Positions 11,904 through 24,772 of a stretch of DNA of 64,000 nt are shown here, in pieces. The stretch is from Cloeon dipterum (Eukaryota; Arthropoda; Insecta; Ephemeroptera; Baetidae): the NCBI RefSeq assembly GCF_949628265.1, contig NC_088788.1:15376001-15440000 (forward strand), given 5' to 3'. Within the stretch, counting starts at the first letter, position 1; every line of letters begins with the position of its first letter. The position numbers were made by a program, and so were the translations under genes. The notes below the pieces were generated by a model. That model was not told the DNA's origin. It searched no databases and worked only from the letters and a program-made list of their open reading frames with translations.

Positions 11904-12382
11904 ATGAAGACCTTGTGCCTGCTCGTTGCCCTAGGTACGCACAGCAAACACTTTCTAATTACGTCACAACTATTAATTTCCAAATTTCTTGATTCCAGGG
12001 GCTCTGATTGCTGCCACATACTCCCAGACCACAAGCACCCCTCCCCGTAAGTCGAAAAAAATAATTTCTGTTGGATTTCTTTTTAACAACGCCTTTTGAT
12101 TGCAGCAACCCCTGCTGATTGGTTTGAAGTGAGTACATAATTTTATAGAAACGCATTGATTTCTAATTTTCATTCTTGACATCACAGTGCCCTGAACCTA
12201 GCGGCTTCTTCGCGCATCCTTATGACTGTGTCAAGTACTTTGTGTGCACCAACAACCTGGCTTGGCTCCTGAGGTGCCCGCCCGGCCCCAACGGCGACCT
12301 ATATTTCGACGCTGAGAAGAAGGAGTGCAACTTCGCTGACCAGGTCACCTGCCTAGCCACTCCTACCCTCAAGAGCATGTAA
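11904..12382 (+). CDS. Secreted single-domain chitin-binding protein 3 (CBM14), tandem duplicate of protein 2
   Basis: Four exons: 11904-11934, 11999-12046, 12106-12128 and 12188-12382, with GT-AG introns of 64, 59 and 59 nt, giving 98 residues. The start MKTLCLLVALGALIAATYSQ is a signal peptide. A linker rich in Thr and Pro (TTSTPPPTPADW) leads into one CBM14 domain with cysteine spacing 12, 5, 9, 16 and 7, identical to protein 2, and the motif DCVKYFVC. Exons 1, 3 and 4 (31, 23 and 195 nt) and all phases match gene 2; only the linker exon differs (48 against 42 nt). The function is inferred to be chitin binding outside the cell. AATAAA at 12431-12436. Both copies look intact and have diverged in the loop between cysteines 4 and 5. 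Confidence 0.9.
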
Positions 12383-12430
12383 AAACTTGACATAATCCTG
12401 ACAACGAACATCTCAGCATAAATTATTTGG

Positions 12431-12436
12431 AATAAA
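12431..12436 (+). terminator. Poly(A) signal of chitin-binding gene 3
   Basis: AATAAA 49 nt after the stop codon. Confidence 0.6.
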
Positions 12437-14278
12437 ATTGGACGTGATTGAAAAGTGAGTGTTTTTTGTGGAAAAACCCTCAAAAATTCCAACTTATCGG
12501 GGCACTCGAGATAACGGTTTGAAGGGCGCAATATTCAGTTGGTTGAAATATAAATCTCTGCAAAACACTTGAGGCGATAACAGAGTTGCAGCTTGTGTCT
12601 TTTATCCGTGACTCGCTATTCTAGGCTATTCTTAATAATGCTTGACGGGAGCAAGGCAAGGATTAAATCAGAGCTGTTCCTTTCTTCCCGGGAACGTTTC
12701 AATTTCAGCTCTGAATGGGGATGAGACGTCCATCGGCCGGTCGTAGGGAGTCAGCAAAAAGTTAATGGAGCGGCACTGATCATCACCGGCTGATGTAGCA
12801 CAGCCGTATAGCCCAAGAGCCTGTTTTTTCCTGTACTACCAATCGATGTCGGCATAGCTTGTAAATTACGTCGGTACACATTTTTACCGCTTGCAAAAAT
12901 AGAAAAGTATTGCATTCATTCTTGCGACCATATATATTTTATCGATTCTGGCCGGCACAAGCGAAATACAATCCATCTACCTACCACGCGTCTGACGGCA
13001 AAAACAAATTTAATAGCATACACTCGCGTTCTCCGTAAATGCACCAGGAAATCTAATTTGGAGTCTGTGCCGGTGCCGATTGAGCATTGCCTCTCGAATT
13101 TAATTAATTTGGCGTTCTCGTCTTTCACATTGAGGTTCGCCTGCTAAGATAATTGAGGAAAATTGCAGTGCTTATAGAGGGAGCTGTCTATTTCCGAAAA
13201 TCAATGCGGGTGCAAGGATGGAGAGTTTCAATGTGCGGAGTTTGGGTTATGAGATGTACTTATTAAATGCACTTGACGCTTGTTATCTTTGTTTACACTT
13301 AAAAACAATCGTGTCAGTGTATACGACGGGCTCAAATCTCTGCTCAATAAGCGCATGTTATTTAGCATTCATTAGTTAAGATTTGTTGGAGCAGCTGCTA
13401 TTCAAACGTCATCATAATAAGTAAAATCTAATACAATAATATGAAGCATTGTTCAACTTTTTAACATTAATATTTTTAAATGAAAAGAGGATTGGTTTTA
13501 CAAGAGAAGGGCACCTTTAAATCCAAAATTGTGATATTGCTATCATATTCGAGAGCGTTTGAAAAAAATGACCATTTTCCAAAGTAATAATTTCTATTAT
13601 TTTTATGGTTCGCTACACGCACGGCGGAAAGTAGCCAGGTTTTTCATGGAGAAAAAGGCTTTGTATTGTAATAAAAAAAATTGCTACTGCCCCAAACCGA
13701 TCCCCACAAGTTTCAGTCGAATCCTTTGCAATTGTATTAAATTGGCACTAAACAAAAACCCATAAATATGCTCAAATAAAAATTACCTCTAAAATTTTTT
13801 GTTAAAGGTCTTTTCGTATAACCAAGCATGATGCTATTATTAATTATTTCATATCGGAAATAAAACCTTTTGTGTGCAATAGTTCTTGAAAAATTCAGTT
13901 GCACGCTCGTGCGCTCATTAAATTTATTACAGTCACTGCTAACTACACATCCTCACCCGCGAACAACAAGCAAGAATTTAATCGGTGCTTGCTACAGAGA
14001 TTGACGACTTAAAATTCCAAATTCTACGTCTCCTGATGAATGCTTGCTTATTCCTCTCGGCGGAGTGCTGGTTGGGCAGAATCATGCATATATTAAGTTT
14101 CCACGAAGGGTAGTAAATATGGCAAAATAAAAAGAAAGAAAGAAAGCTGTCAGATCCAGGCAAAACAAATTTATTCACCCGTGAAATAAGGAGTACAGGT
14201 TGGAATTTCCAGAAATGATCCCTAATGAGCCGGAGCAGGGAGCCTTTCAACGTGCGTGGCGACCGGTCCGTCGAGGAC

Positions 14279-14364
<86 letters not shown>

Positions 14365-17300
14365 GGCTGAGGCAGCAAGCAAGCACCCAGGCCACGAGTA
14401 ATTTATCGATCGCAGCTGAAAATACGCGCGCGGCACTCCTCGGCCCAGCCGCTCGCTCTCTCGCTGGAAGGCGTCGCGCGCGCGAATCGCAGCCCGCAGG
14501 TTGCTGCGAAAACGCCGAAATACTTGCCTGTTCACTTCCTTTCTTCCTCTCCCGTTGCTGCTAATGCTGCTTTCTGCATTAAAACATACCAACTACTCGC
14601 GTTTGTTTTCCCCAAAAGCACTGTTCGCGATGTGCCCTGCGCGAATCCGAACTTAGGAACTAACACGAGCTAGACGAATGTTTTTGGTTGGTCGATTTCT
14701 TCTTCAGCGATCTTTATTACGATCGAAATCAAAATAAATTTGACTTTGCTAGGGAAGTCATTTTCAAACAACAAAATCCATGTAAAAATTTTTAAAAGAT
14801 ATCTCTAGAAAAACTAAATTTTCCAAACATTTTAAGCAATGAAGTCACAAAACTGTTCTGTAGCAGTCAGGGTATCGACACTAAAGGAAAAATTCGTATT
14901 TGTTCAGTTCATTCCAGTGCTTGCTTTATACAACTAATACATTTTAAGATTTTTAATGGTCTCCCAAATTGGTTTGTGTTGCAAACGAATACCTTCCCTA
15001 GTAAATTCAAATTTATTATGATTTCGATCGAATAATTATCGTTTAATCAAGAAGTTTATTAAGCTGAAATCTAATAAATAATTCCACACTGCCAATGCAA
15101 TCCTTCGATGAAATACAATCTCGACAGTTATCGCAAATCATTTCTAGGAATATATTTTTTCCCTTATTAAATTCAAGTCTAGCATTCCACACGGAAATGT
15201 ATCCTACTCCATTAAGTTTCTCTCAGAAATGCGGCTATTGTGAGCGTCGGAATCGAGTCACATCTTTTTTTGGAATTCACGAGCCGCAATTTTCATTTCG
15301 CTTTCCGCAAAGAGGATTGTTTCTGTCGAGAACGTGCTCTTTTTCACGGCGATCTTCTGATGCGATCAGCGAGCGTAGGCAACCAGCTCAACTGGCCAGC
15401 TCACATGGTTGCATAACAGCGTTATTTCCTGCTTCTTATGTTACTTGTTACGCGGACTACAACGTTCATATATCATAAAACGGATTTGACAGACCTTTTT
15501 GCTGTGTTCTTTTCCCTGTGAGCGGAATTTCGATAGTTGACTTGTGAGAAACAATCAAAATGATCTCAAAAACATTACTCTTCTCTGTTTTTAATCTTTT
15601 TAAGCTTAAGTCGCTGAGACAGTTTTTTCAAACGAAATTTGATACACGCTGGCAGTGGCTATCTCGCCTGCCTGGCCAGCAAAAATTGTTTAATACTTTT
15701 TTCATTTAATTGAAAGCAAGAGAAGAACATTTAACCGATGACGAATCCGATTTTATATATCAAATTGCCTTTTGGCAATGAAATTGAAGTGTCAGGCGAA
15801 ATTTAATCTATGTATTAATAATTTGTTGTTTGTCTGTGATAAAATTAGGGTTTGTAATAATTTAATACATGGTAAAATCAACACACCTCGCTTATTCCAT
15901 TTTTAGGCGCACTGCAAGCTGTCGAGCCTTTTGCGTCGCAAACTCCCACGCAATCAAGAACGAAAATAACCAATATGTCATTCATCTATTAAAACTCTTA
16001 TTCACGTGTTTGGTGCAAAAATACCCGTTTAATTGCCTTTGGCGCAAGTCTAATCCTACTTGTTGATTCTTGGCAAAAAGGCGGCTGGCGCGGCCGTGGC
16101 GGGCGAGTGAGCTCAATGAATCCGGATTTAGCTGCCGCCCCCACAGCGCCAAGCAACAGGCTGTGTATGCTGTGTGCAACACCCTTTCCTCACTCACAAA
16201 CACACGCTCACGATAATGACGAGCCTCGCCGCTCTTTCTCTCCCCCTTTTCACCGGCCGAATTTTTAAATTGGCCCTGCTGACAGAGAATAGAAATAACG
16301 AGCAAATTCATGTCTGCCGCGCGCACCAGCTCATTATTATGCTGCCTCGAAAATGGAATGAGAATCCAATTTCCTTTTGCAAGAGGAGGAATGCGCTCTG
16401 CTGAATATTTCCATCCACTCTGATTAGTCGTATTTTGGCGGATTTCCATTAGCAGACCAACCGTGCTTTTCTTCTTCCAGCCTTTCGACAGAATGTCCGA
16501 AAATATGTGATTTTCATTCCATCTTCCACGTATAATATTCAACACTAAAGTTAAGTTTGAATGAGATCAAAATGCTTTGTAGCAAAATTAGGCATTAAAC
16601 CCTATTTTACTTCCCCATATCTGATCTTTATTTCCTGATCAAGTAGAAAATGAGTGGTATTTGACCACCTGATCATTAGAAGGGGAGATTTGGGCAAAGA
16701 GCATTTTTTAATCTCAAAATTATTGCACTTTTTGTAGTTGTATTATTAATAAAAATAAAGAAGAAATAGAAAACCCTATCCATGTCTGATTTTAAAGTTG
16801 TGAATTTCATATTTTGCGCTCTACAACATGACAATTTCAAAAATATAAATCTCACAGTAAAATCGTTTTCAGATTTGTGTTCTTTCGTAAAAATTCTACC
16901 TGTACCTTGAAGATCAACAGTTTAGTTGTTGAATTTGACGGTTTCTTAACCGATTTGATGGTCATATGTGGCTAACAATAAGTTATAACAAAAACATCAG
17001 CAGAATCGCAAATCGCCTAACTCCAGGCCGGAAATTCATTGCTTCCAGAGACTCTGGCTCACTGATAAGTGCTTAGATAAATAGTTGGTACTGCAGGATC
17101 GCTTGATTATCTTCTCACTTGACATACGAAATGTATACTTTGATTCGAGAGCACGTCCCATTTTCAATCTGGTTTAGTGGCGAAAAGGTCAAAGTTAGAC
17201 GCTGCCGCCCCCGTGAAGGATGCGCGCGGAAACGGGCTTCGTTGGCAGCTAGGCGAAAATTGCATTACTTGCTTTCTATGTGAGCCGGGGCTAATCAGGC

Positions 17301-20129
17301 AAATGAAGGGTCGCGTCGTCCCATGCGAGCCGGGTGAGCACCAGCGGCGCAAAGGTGCCAAAGGAGCCGGGCGCAGAATTCAGCCTGGCTACAGCTGCAT
17401 TAGCACGTGGCAGACTCATCGAATTTCGCGGGTCGCTGAGCACAACGGCGGAACGAGCGCACCAATTGATGGATGGATGCTGGTGAACACTCAACTTCCG
17501 ATCCACGCCAACGACCGAAAATAATCGATTTGCGCTCAGTGTCGGCATTTTCAATCTGCAAACGCGCTAATTTGCTGACAAGAGCTTCTCAGTAATTTAC
17601 TAAAAGCTTTTGTGTTCAAAACTTTTGCAAACAATCTTTTTAGTCTGTGAGTGGGGGCAGAAAACTCAAACAAAGTTCTCACCAAAATGCTCTCAGAATT
17701 CAAAATTGTTTTTGTTTGTGCGAGCCGAGGCATCGCTGGGGATGCGCAAAACTGTGTTCCCAATGATGTTCAGGCCATGAAATAAACACTTTAAAGCAAA
17801 ATGGCGCATTTTTAAAATCGGTTATTACTGCATAACCAGTATGTCAATAATACAACCAAGATTTCTACTGAAAATCTCTCTAAATTTTACGATTTGCTAA
17901 ATGTGCCACGCCTCTTTTTATTTTTTGGGGGATCACGCCTTCATTCAATAATTCCGTGAGTTATGCCATAATCCAGTAGTTCATAGAGAATCCGGTGGGC
18001 GTGTTTTTAGAAATAAAAAAATAGTAAGTGATGTTATCAGATTACGAATTAATGTGCGATTCTGTCTATCATAATTATTCTTATATTAGCTTCAATACAC
18101 AGATATCGCTTTTATATATAATATACTATGTAAAAAATCGACTTTCTTGCAGCAAAATTTTATTCTATCTACACAGGTTGTTGCCAAAGTGTTCAAGATT
18201 AAATATAACCCTTTTAAATCTAGCTCGCAAAGATTTTCTTTCTCATCAATGATCACACAAGGTTTCTCACCGAACGGTAGCCGCAGCTGTAATGGTTTCC
18301 ACCAAAGTGGAAGCCTTAGTAGGTAGTAAAGCAGAGATTTTTTCTCATTCGGCGCACCCCACTTTCATTCTGAATTAATTCGTTCCCGTCTCCTCCCTCA
18401 CGATCCGACTCGTTCGGTGAACAAATCGACTCTGGCGCGCGGTACATAATGGGTTTCTTCTCACTTCTCTGCCAGCTCCTGTCAATATTTGGACGAAATC
18501 GAATTAAAGCTTTCTCAGAATCGATTATGTAAAGGTTGGCTCGCTGGCGGGTTAAGACGTGATTGTGGAGATATTTCTACTTGCTATTCATTTTCAGTGA
18601 ACATTGAAAAACCTTAATTTTACCCATCTGCACTCACAACATCATAATATTGGCCAGCAATAAAAGGGTAACGTCAAGCGGAATAACTGGACGGTGTAGT
18701 TTTTTTAAGGGTTGTCAACTGTCTTTTTCTGTGCATCTGTTTTTACATTTAGAAGAAAATGAGCACGAATCACACAATTTTAATATCTTATGGGGAAACG
18801 GAGAGTCAAATCCCTCAAATGGTTTAGATACCAGACTTTATTGTTTTGCCTCGAGGTTGAACTGGAATTACATAAGAATTCAGTCAAGAAAAATGTCAAT
18901 AATGCGTATTACAAATAAGAATTTCAGAAATTTATAAAAGTAAAATTCAACTAAAATTGTATAGTAATAAAACATAAATTACACATTAAAATACAATAGG
19001 TAAATATAATATTATTAACATCACAGCAATAAGATGTAAATTGATTAAAACAAATCTTACCCCGGTAAACGGGTCGGGTCAGTTATGAGGCGAGAACAAT
19101 ATTAATTACACCAGGAATATTACAGGCAAGGTCAGCGTACTGCAAATTAATAAATAGTCATTTGGTATTTGAACTTTAACTCACTGCGTACAAAGTTTAA
19201 GATATCATTTTAAGTTTTCTTACGGGCGTGTGATGAGCACTGAGTTTCACTGGCCTTGCGAGCGTTAACACGTAGCTGCTTAACGCTCGGCTGATATATT
19301 GGGAATAATCACTTTATCACAAAACTAGCAGTGCGCATGGGCGCACAGGTGAACTTCAGGGTAAAGGTTAACACCATTAGGTGGAGGCACTACAATCTTA
19401 TAGCCACACCTACAATCATCTACACCGCTCTTGGAAGCATGCTAATCAATGGTTTTTGCAGCATAACATTAGATTTGTTTGCTTTTTCTTGCATTATTTT
19501 CTTTGCTTTTTAAGAAAATCGCTTGGAAAAAATGAGTAAAAATAGTCGAAGTAGCTTCAAAAGCAGTCTAACAAAACCGTCTAAAAATACACTAAAATTC
19601 CCAACCTTATTAATTTGTCGTTTGTTACTTGGCAAAAGAGTTGTCATGCATTGTTCCGGTGTTTCTGCACATTAAAAGCAGAATGCCTATTGGAAGAGAG
19701 TTTAGATTAAACCTATCAAAAGCGTAATGCACTTAAACTTATTACGTTTTCCAAAGAAGCGTTTAAGCTAGTTTCAAATTAGTCAAGAGGCTTTTCAATC
19801 AACAAATAAATTCACTCTTTGTTTCCTGCTTTTTCCTGGGAGGCCCTAAAGCCAACAACACACTCGGCATGGAACGAGTTGAGGATGCGGGAGAGCTTTT
19901 TTCCGGGCAGCAGCACTTTATGTCGCACGCGTCTGGCCGTCAGTGTGCAGCTGACAAACTGCCATTTTCGTCCGGCGACTGAGACTTAAATTCGGCCTCG
20001 CCCACCAGTATTTATCGATTGCAGGCCACCACAGCAGCCAGCAAATACAAACATTGACTGAGGAGCGAGAGTGGCCTGTGAAATACACGCCGCGTTGCTG
20101 ACCTCTGACGTAATTGGCACATTAAAATT
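12437..20129. other. Large gene-free interval before the SCYL2 locus
   Basis: No family was recognised in either strand. Open frames up to 204 codons exist, but the longest is the (GA)n tract read as Ser-Leu and the others lack any domain. GC-richer blocks at about 14200-14560, 15900-16350, 17150-17530 and 18270-18560 stand out from AT-rich flanks and may be regulatory or belong to noncoding exons. Confidence 0.45.
14282..14362. repeat. (GA)n microsatellite, about 40 units
   Basis: An 81-bp uninterrupted GA run inside a GC-rich block. Long GA tracts can bind GAGA-type factors in insects; here this is only a possibility. It creates spurious Arg-Glu and Ser-Leu reading frames. Confidence 0.97.
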
Positions 20130-20372
20130 CGTCGTGAATGATAAATTCGAGTGAGGCAGCGATCGAGGCAGTGGTGTGAGCGCCGAGCTGCCGAGGCTGG
20201 GCGAACGAGAGAGATCGAGTGCGGTGCGCGTGCCTGGCTCGCTCGCTTGCTCGCTCGCATCCCCAACCCCCAAATCGACCTGATGTGCTGTAGTGAGTGC
20301 CCCTGGTCGGCAGGCAGTCAGCAACAGGTCGTGCTTCGAGCGAGAAGCCGCGCTCTCCGCTCTTTCGCACAG
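20130..20372 (+). promoter_or_regulatory. GC-rich promoter-like block ending in a splice donor; candidate noncoding first exon of SCYL2
   Basis: GC-rich and CpG-rich, with no TATA box and a GCTCGCTCGCTTGCTCGCTCGC run at 20237-20258. It ends at CGCACAG before GTGAGC, a near-consensus donor. The next strong acceptor before the SCYL2 start codon is the pyrimidine-rich ...GTGTTTCAG at 24421-24423, giving a 4.05-kb 5' UTR intron if used. This pairing is inference. Confidence 0.3.
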
Positions 20373-23300
20373 GTGAGCCAAAACACAGCCAAATCAATGG
20401 CCCTGCCCCGAAATCCGCTGCGGCTACTTTTCCTTCCTTTCCACTCTGTTCGCTTTACTCTCCAACTCTCGACGACCAGGGCTCGTAAAACGAGGCTCGC
20501 TGCTGCCTAGTTTCCGGGACGATGTTGCAGTTCATTCCACCATTTTTGCTAATTTTTTTTAACTCCTGTTTTTACAATTAGCTAAAGTAGCTTAATTATT
20601 AAGTGCTTTGAATCGAGTTCTAATTTTACAAAGATTATTAACACTCAAAAAATTAAGTATTTAATTTTAAATAATTTCTTTTGCATCTTTGACAGAGATT
20701 GTTTAAGTTTTATTTTAACAATTTGAAGGGAATTTATAGCTGCCATTTTTATGATATAATTTGTTTGAAATCCGCAGCTCCAAAATTTCACGGTAATCAT
20801 GCAGTGCGAACACTGTAATCCTATTGAAAATATTATTATATATTTCTCCAGCGAGGAAATTTACTGCATAATTCTAATACCATCGACGAGAGAAATCAAA
20901 ATCAAGCGAAAAATATGGAAAATCCGTTAAAATCTGAAATTTAGTTCTTTCTTGGCCCTGAGTTGATAATGATACACTGTAGAGACTTGAAAGTGTCACT
21001 GTGAAATCCTTGTTACCAGTGCATACACAAATCCCTTAAGGCTTCAGCTAAGCCATAATTCGTCTAGGTAGCGAGAAAAATTGCGTCCAGCTCAACAACC
21101 AAACGCGAATTTCCTTGTTGCAAGAAAAGGGCAACAATCAATTCGACAATGCAAAATTTGGTTTTTGAGCGATGCGCAATTTCAGCGCTACCAATTGATG
21201 CACTAAATATTTGAGAAAAGTGACTGAAATTTTTCAATTCGAGAGGAACTCTTATTTTATTTCCAAAAAAAAAAAGTTTTCCAAATAGGTTTTACACCGT
21301 TTAATAGATCTCGACGAAAAAATCTAAATCTGCCACAAAAACATGGTCTAGCACTTTAAATATTAGAGAAATTTTGCAAAAATTTAATTTTAATTGTTGC
21401 TAGCAAAGTCTCTTTTTGATTATTTCACATTATTAAACAAATTGCTACAATTCCCCATTAGATAAACTACTTATTATAGCCAATAATTCTAATAATTTTC
21501 AGTTTTTGTTCCGTTTCAATCCAATTTAACTGCCCTAATCATCTGAATGTCAAATAAACTGTGGGAAATTGTAAATTATTGCGAGAGATAGCTTACTGAA
21601 TGCCTTAAATTATCTCAGCATGGTTTCAAAAGTATTCACTGCTATTAAATTAGAAAACTGCCGGCACTGCTATTAAGCTGCAGCATCAACCGGAACGGCA
21701 TAAAATTGCGCTATTAAAGCCAAGCGCTATCTTCTCAAGATTGCAAACAAATTAAAATTCTTGCAACGGGCTTGTTGCAATCATACGGTCGACTGCAAGT
21801 TTGCAGGACATTTCCATTGCATTCTTGCTTCATCAGCATATAGGATGACCGCATACGCAGAGTTGGACTCATGAGTAGGATTTGCACGCTGCTAATGCAG
21901 TTCTACCGCGCATAATGCAACGACATTTGAATGCGGTCTGCAATTATGCGTCCATAGTGAGCCTCTGTTTTGCTTGCGTGATTCGAGGATCATAAACTAT
22001 CACAACGCGCAATCCGCCCCTCATGAATATCAAGCGTGTCTGACCGCAATGCTTCAACTTTTTCCTTTTGTGCGAGACTAGTACAATCCGTTCATAAAAG
22101 TTATCTCACAGACTTGGCTAGATTCCTGTTTGCTGGAATAATTTAACTCGCGAGATATTAGAATTAAATATTCATGAGTAGGGTTGTGAATTACAGATGT
22201 GCGTCTAATTTTGATTATGAATGATGCAATTTTGAGCCACTTTTATAAGACAGTCATTAAATCCTCAAAGACTGTTAAAAATCGTCAAAATCGATCGTGA
22301 AGCCAGATTGACACCATTTATATGCATATTGGTTTTAGTAAGTTAAAAGGTTAACTTAATGTTGAGATTTGATCATCATTAATAATCTCAAAGGCGATTT
22401 TAAAAAAAGGATTTCTGGTTATTAGATCGTTGTATTTTTCAATTTTGTTGGTCTTGTAATTAGAATCAGATGGTTTAAAAGTCCAGTTTAGCCGGTAATC
22501 ATTTTCTAAGTGGAAAATTTCTTAAACAATTTTATCCCAGTCCAGATTTCTAAAGAGCTTGGACCAAGAAACTTTTCAATCATTATATTAACGTTTATTG
22601 TTTATGAAATGCCAAATTACAGTCCAAGAATATAATCCGTTAAAAACATGAACAAAGGCAAAAAATGATAACTTTAGAAACTGCACAAACTTACGATAGA
22701 AAAAAATGAGTTGGCGTTGTCATGTGCCGTAGAAAAGATTAATAAACAACATCTCACAGAGATGCTTTAAAAATTGCACCACAATAACTGTGGCAAGGTC
22801 GTCCCAGGGTTTACAACCCTGATTTATTTTCGCAGAAAATGAGTAATTAACCATTGAAACTATCTGGATAGCTCATTTTAGGAGGTTAAAATATATCAGG
22901 AATTACTATACACTCCCCGAAAATGTGATCATAGGCGAGAAAATAGCAAGGAAAAAATATGACAAAAGTTTTAATGGGTAAGTCGATAATACGCTTTCGC
23001 AATTTCTGCATTATTTCCGACTGAATGCTCCGTTTCATTTCACGCAACGCAACGCAACTGGATACACACGGTTTGAAGTGGCCCAGCCATTGGATTTCAG
23101 TCAGCAAACACTCGTATATTATTCAAGAGGCGGCCTCTAATTTGATTTTACGTAATCAGCGAGAATTAATAATGCCGCGCAGCAACGAAAAATTATGCAT
23201 TGGCTTGTTTGTTCGGCCGCGGTTATAACTAAATCGGTACACACAAGGCCAAAGTTTGGACAGGACACACAATGGTACACCGATAAATAAAATTCGCGGG

Positions 23301-24423
23301 ATCGATAATTAATCATGGAGAGCAATTTGAGTGGCAGCCAGGGGAGGAACTGATGCCAAGGTTTAACCTGTTGCTAATGCGACGCGGCACTGGTGGAAAG
23401 GAAAGACGACGATAATGAACTCTGCGAGCGAGCAGAGATGAGAGAGATCCAGCTGGATAAGCGAGACAAGATCCGGCCGAGAGGAGGCTGCGTGTGCTCC
23501 TGGCACTCGTACAATGTTCAGCTCAGCCGTGTAAGAAGAAGCTTGTGAGAGCAGTGTGTGTGTATGTGTGTGTACAAATTCGAGCACCTAACGGTGTGTT
23601 TTGCTCAATTCAATTTGCGCCACGCTCACTGACGCTCTCATCAAACAAGCCTGCTTCTTGCCTCACGCTTGCACCCGTTTTTCTCTCTCACTTGCCTGCG
23701 TTGCACGACTAGCGTACAGTGAAAACGGCGGAATAACAACAGATGTAACTCTTCTTGCATTGAAACCGAAAATTTTCCTTACTCGCAGAGAAAGGTAATT
23801 TGAGTTCAAAGCTGTGAGCTTCTAACAAAAGAGACTTTATTTTATATCTAACCTAATTCAACCCTCAGGAATCGATAGGCACAGTAAAATACAGTATAAT
23901 GAAATTATAGGATTATTTGGATTTCAATGAAAAAATATTTTAAGTTGTTTGTTGTTCTTTCCAATAGAATGTGCAAGTTTTCATTTGTGTATTTTGGCAC
24001 TCTTACATTCTAAAAAAAAAACCTTTTTCATTCATAAAATTACATTGGGTATTAATTAAAGAGTCAAATTGGCAGCCGCCAGGGTACATTGCAATCAGCA
24101 AGTACAGCCGGGATGTTTTCAAACGGGGCAATCGAAGCTAAAAGTTTTATTGAGGAAGTTTGGTTTGACCAAAATCGCCAGTGTATTTAAATGTCCTCGT
24201 CTTATTGTTATCAAATGCTAATTAAGAAATGAGTTTTGATCAATACTATAACTTTTGAGTTGAAATCACTGAAGGAAACTCAAAACAAAAAGAAAAGCAT
24301 TATAAATGTTCAACTAAATTGAAAAATATTAAAATTCATCGTTGGGAAAATAAGCAACAAAACCATTTATTAGCAATTCAAAAAAGGAATATTTAAGCAA
24401 GTAACTTTTCGGTTGTGTTTCAG
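20373..24423. other. Possible 5' UTR intron or intergenic sequence upstream of SCYL2
   Basis: Mostly AT-rich. A second GC-rich, CpG-rich block at about 23380-23720, with a short TG run near 23556, could be an alternative promoter. No coding exon recognised. Confidence 0.4.
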
Positions 24424-24604
24424 TTGCTGGATCAGAGTCAAAGGAGGAAAATCCGGGAGTTGGGCTTTTGGTGGCCGGCACACCGCCTGCCGCCGCCTTC
24501 GCCGCCGCGGGCTCAAAAAGGAGGAAAAAAGTCTCGCTTGTTACCAGAGCAAGAGAGTGCGCGTGACTGTGTATTAACTTTTGCACGGGTGGATTTGCGA
24601 GTAG
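24424..24604 (+). other. Probable 5' UTR part of the first SCYL2 coding exon
   Basis: Follows a good acceptor (TTTTCGGTTGTGTTTCAG). An in-frame TAG lies directly before the ATG at 24605, so the protein cannot extend further upstream. Confidence 0.45.
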
Positions 24605-24772
24605 ATGCCAGCGTCGGCCATGTTCTCCAAGTTCAAGCACGGCACGGGCGCCCAGAATGTCCTGGACAGTAACCCGATTCTGCAATTCTTCGAGGTGGGC
24701 AAACTGCTCGCCAGTGCTGGACCGGAAATGGTGTGGAAAATCTACGACGGCTACCGGAAGAGTGACGGCAAG
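24605..24772 (+). CDS. SCYL2: SCYL2 exon 1: N-terminus and degenerate Gly-rich loop
   Basis: 56 codons, ending AAG before GTGAGC. FFEVGKLLASAGPEMVWKIYDG corresponds to strands 1-2 of the kinase fold; the glycine-rich loop is reduced to ASAGPE. Confidence 0.9.

Noticed and set aside
13978..14592. Minus-strand open frame of 204 codons
   Set aside because: Its core is the GA/CT tract read as Ser-Leu repeats; flanking residues have no domain.
15982..16545. Minus-strand open frame of 187 codons
   Set aside because: Composition is mixed, no family motif is visible, and the opposite strand is partly open too. It is probably a chance frame in a GC-richer block.
17177..17524. Plus-strand 115-codon frame with several Cys and Lys/Arg runs
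   Set aside because: Does not begin with ATG, has no signal peptide or cysteine pattern of a known family, and overlaps a minus-strand frame of similar length.
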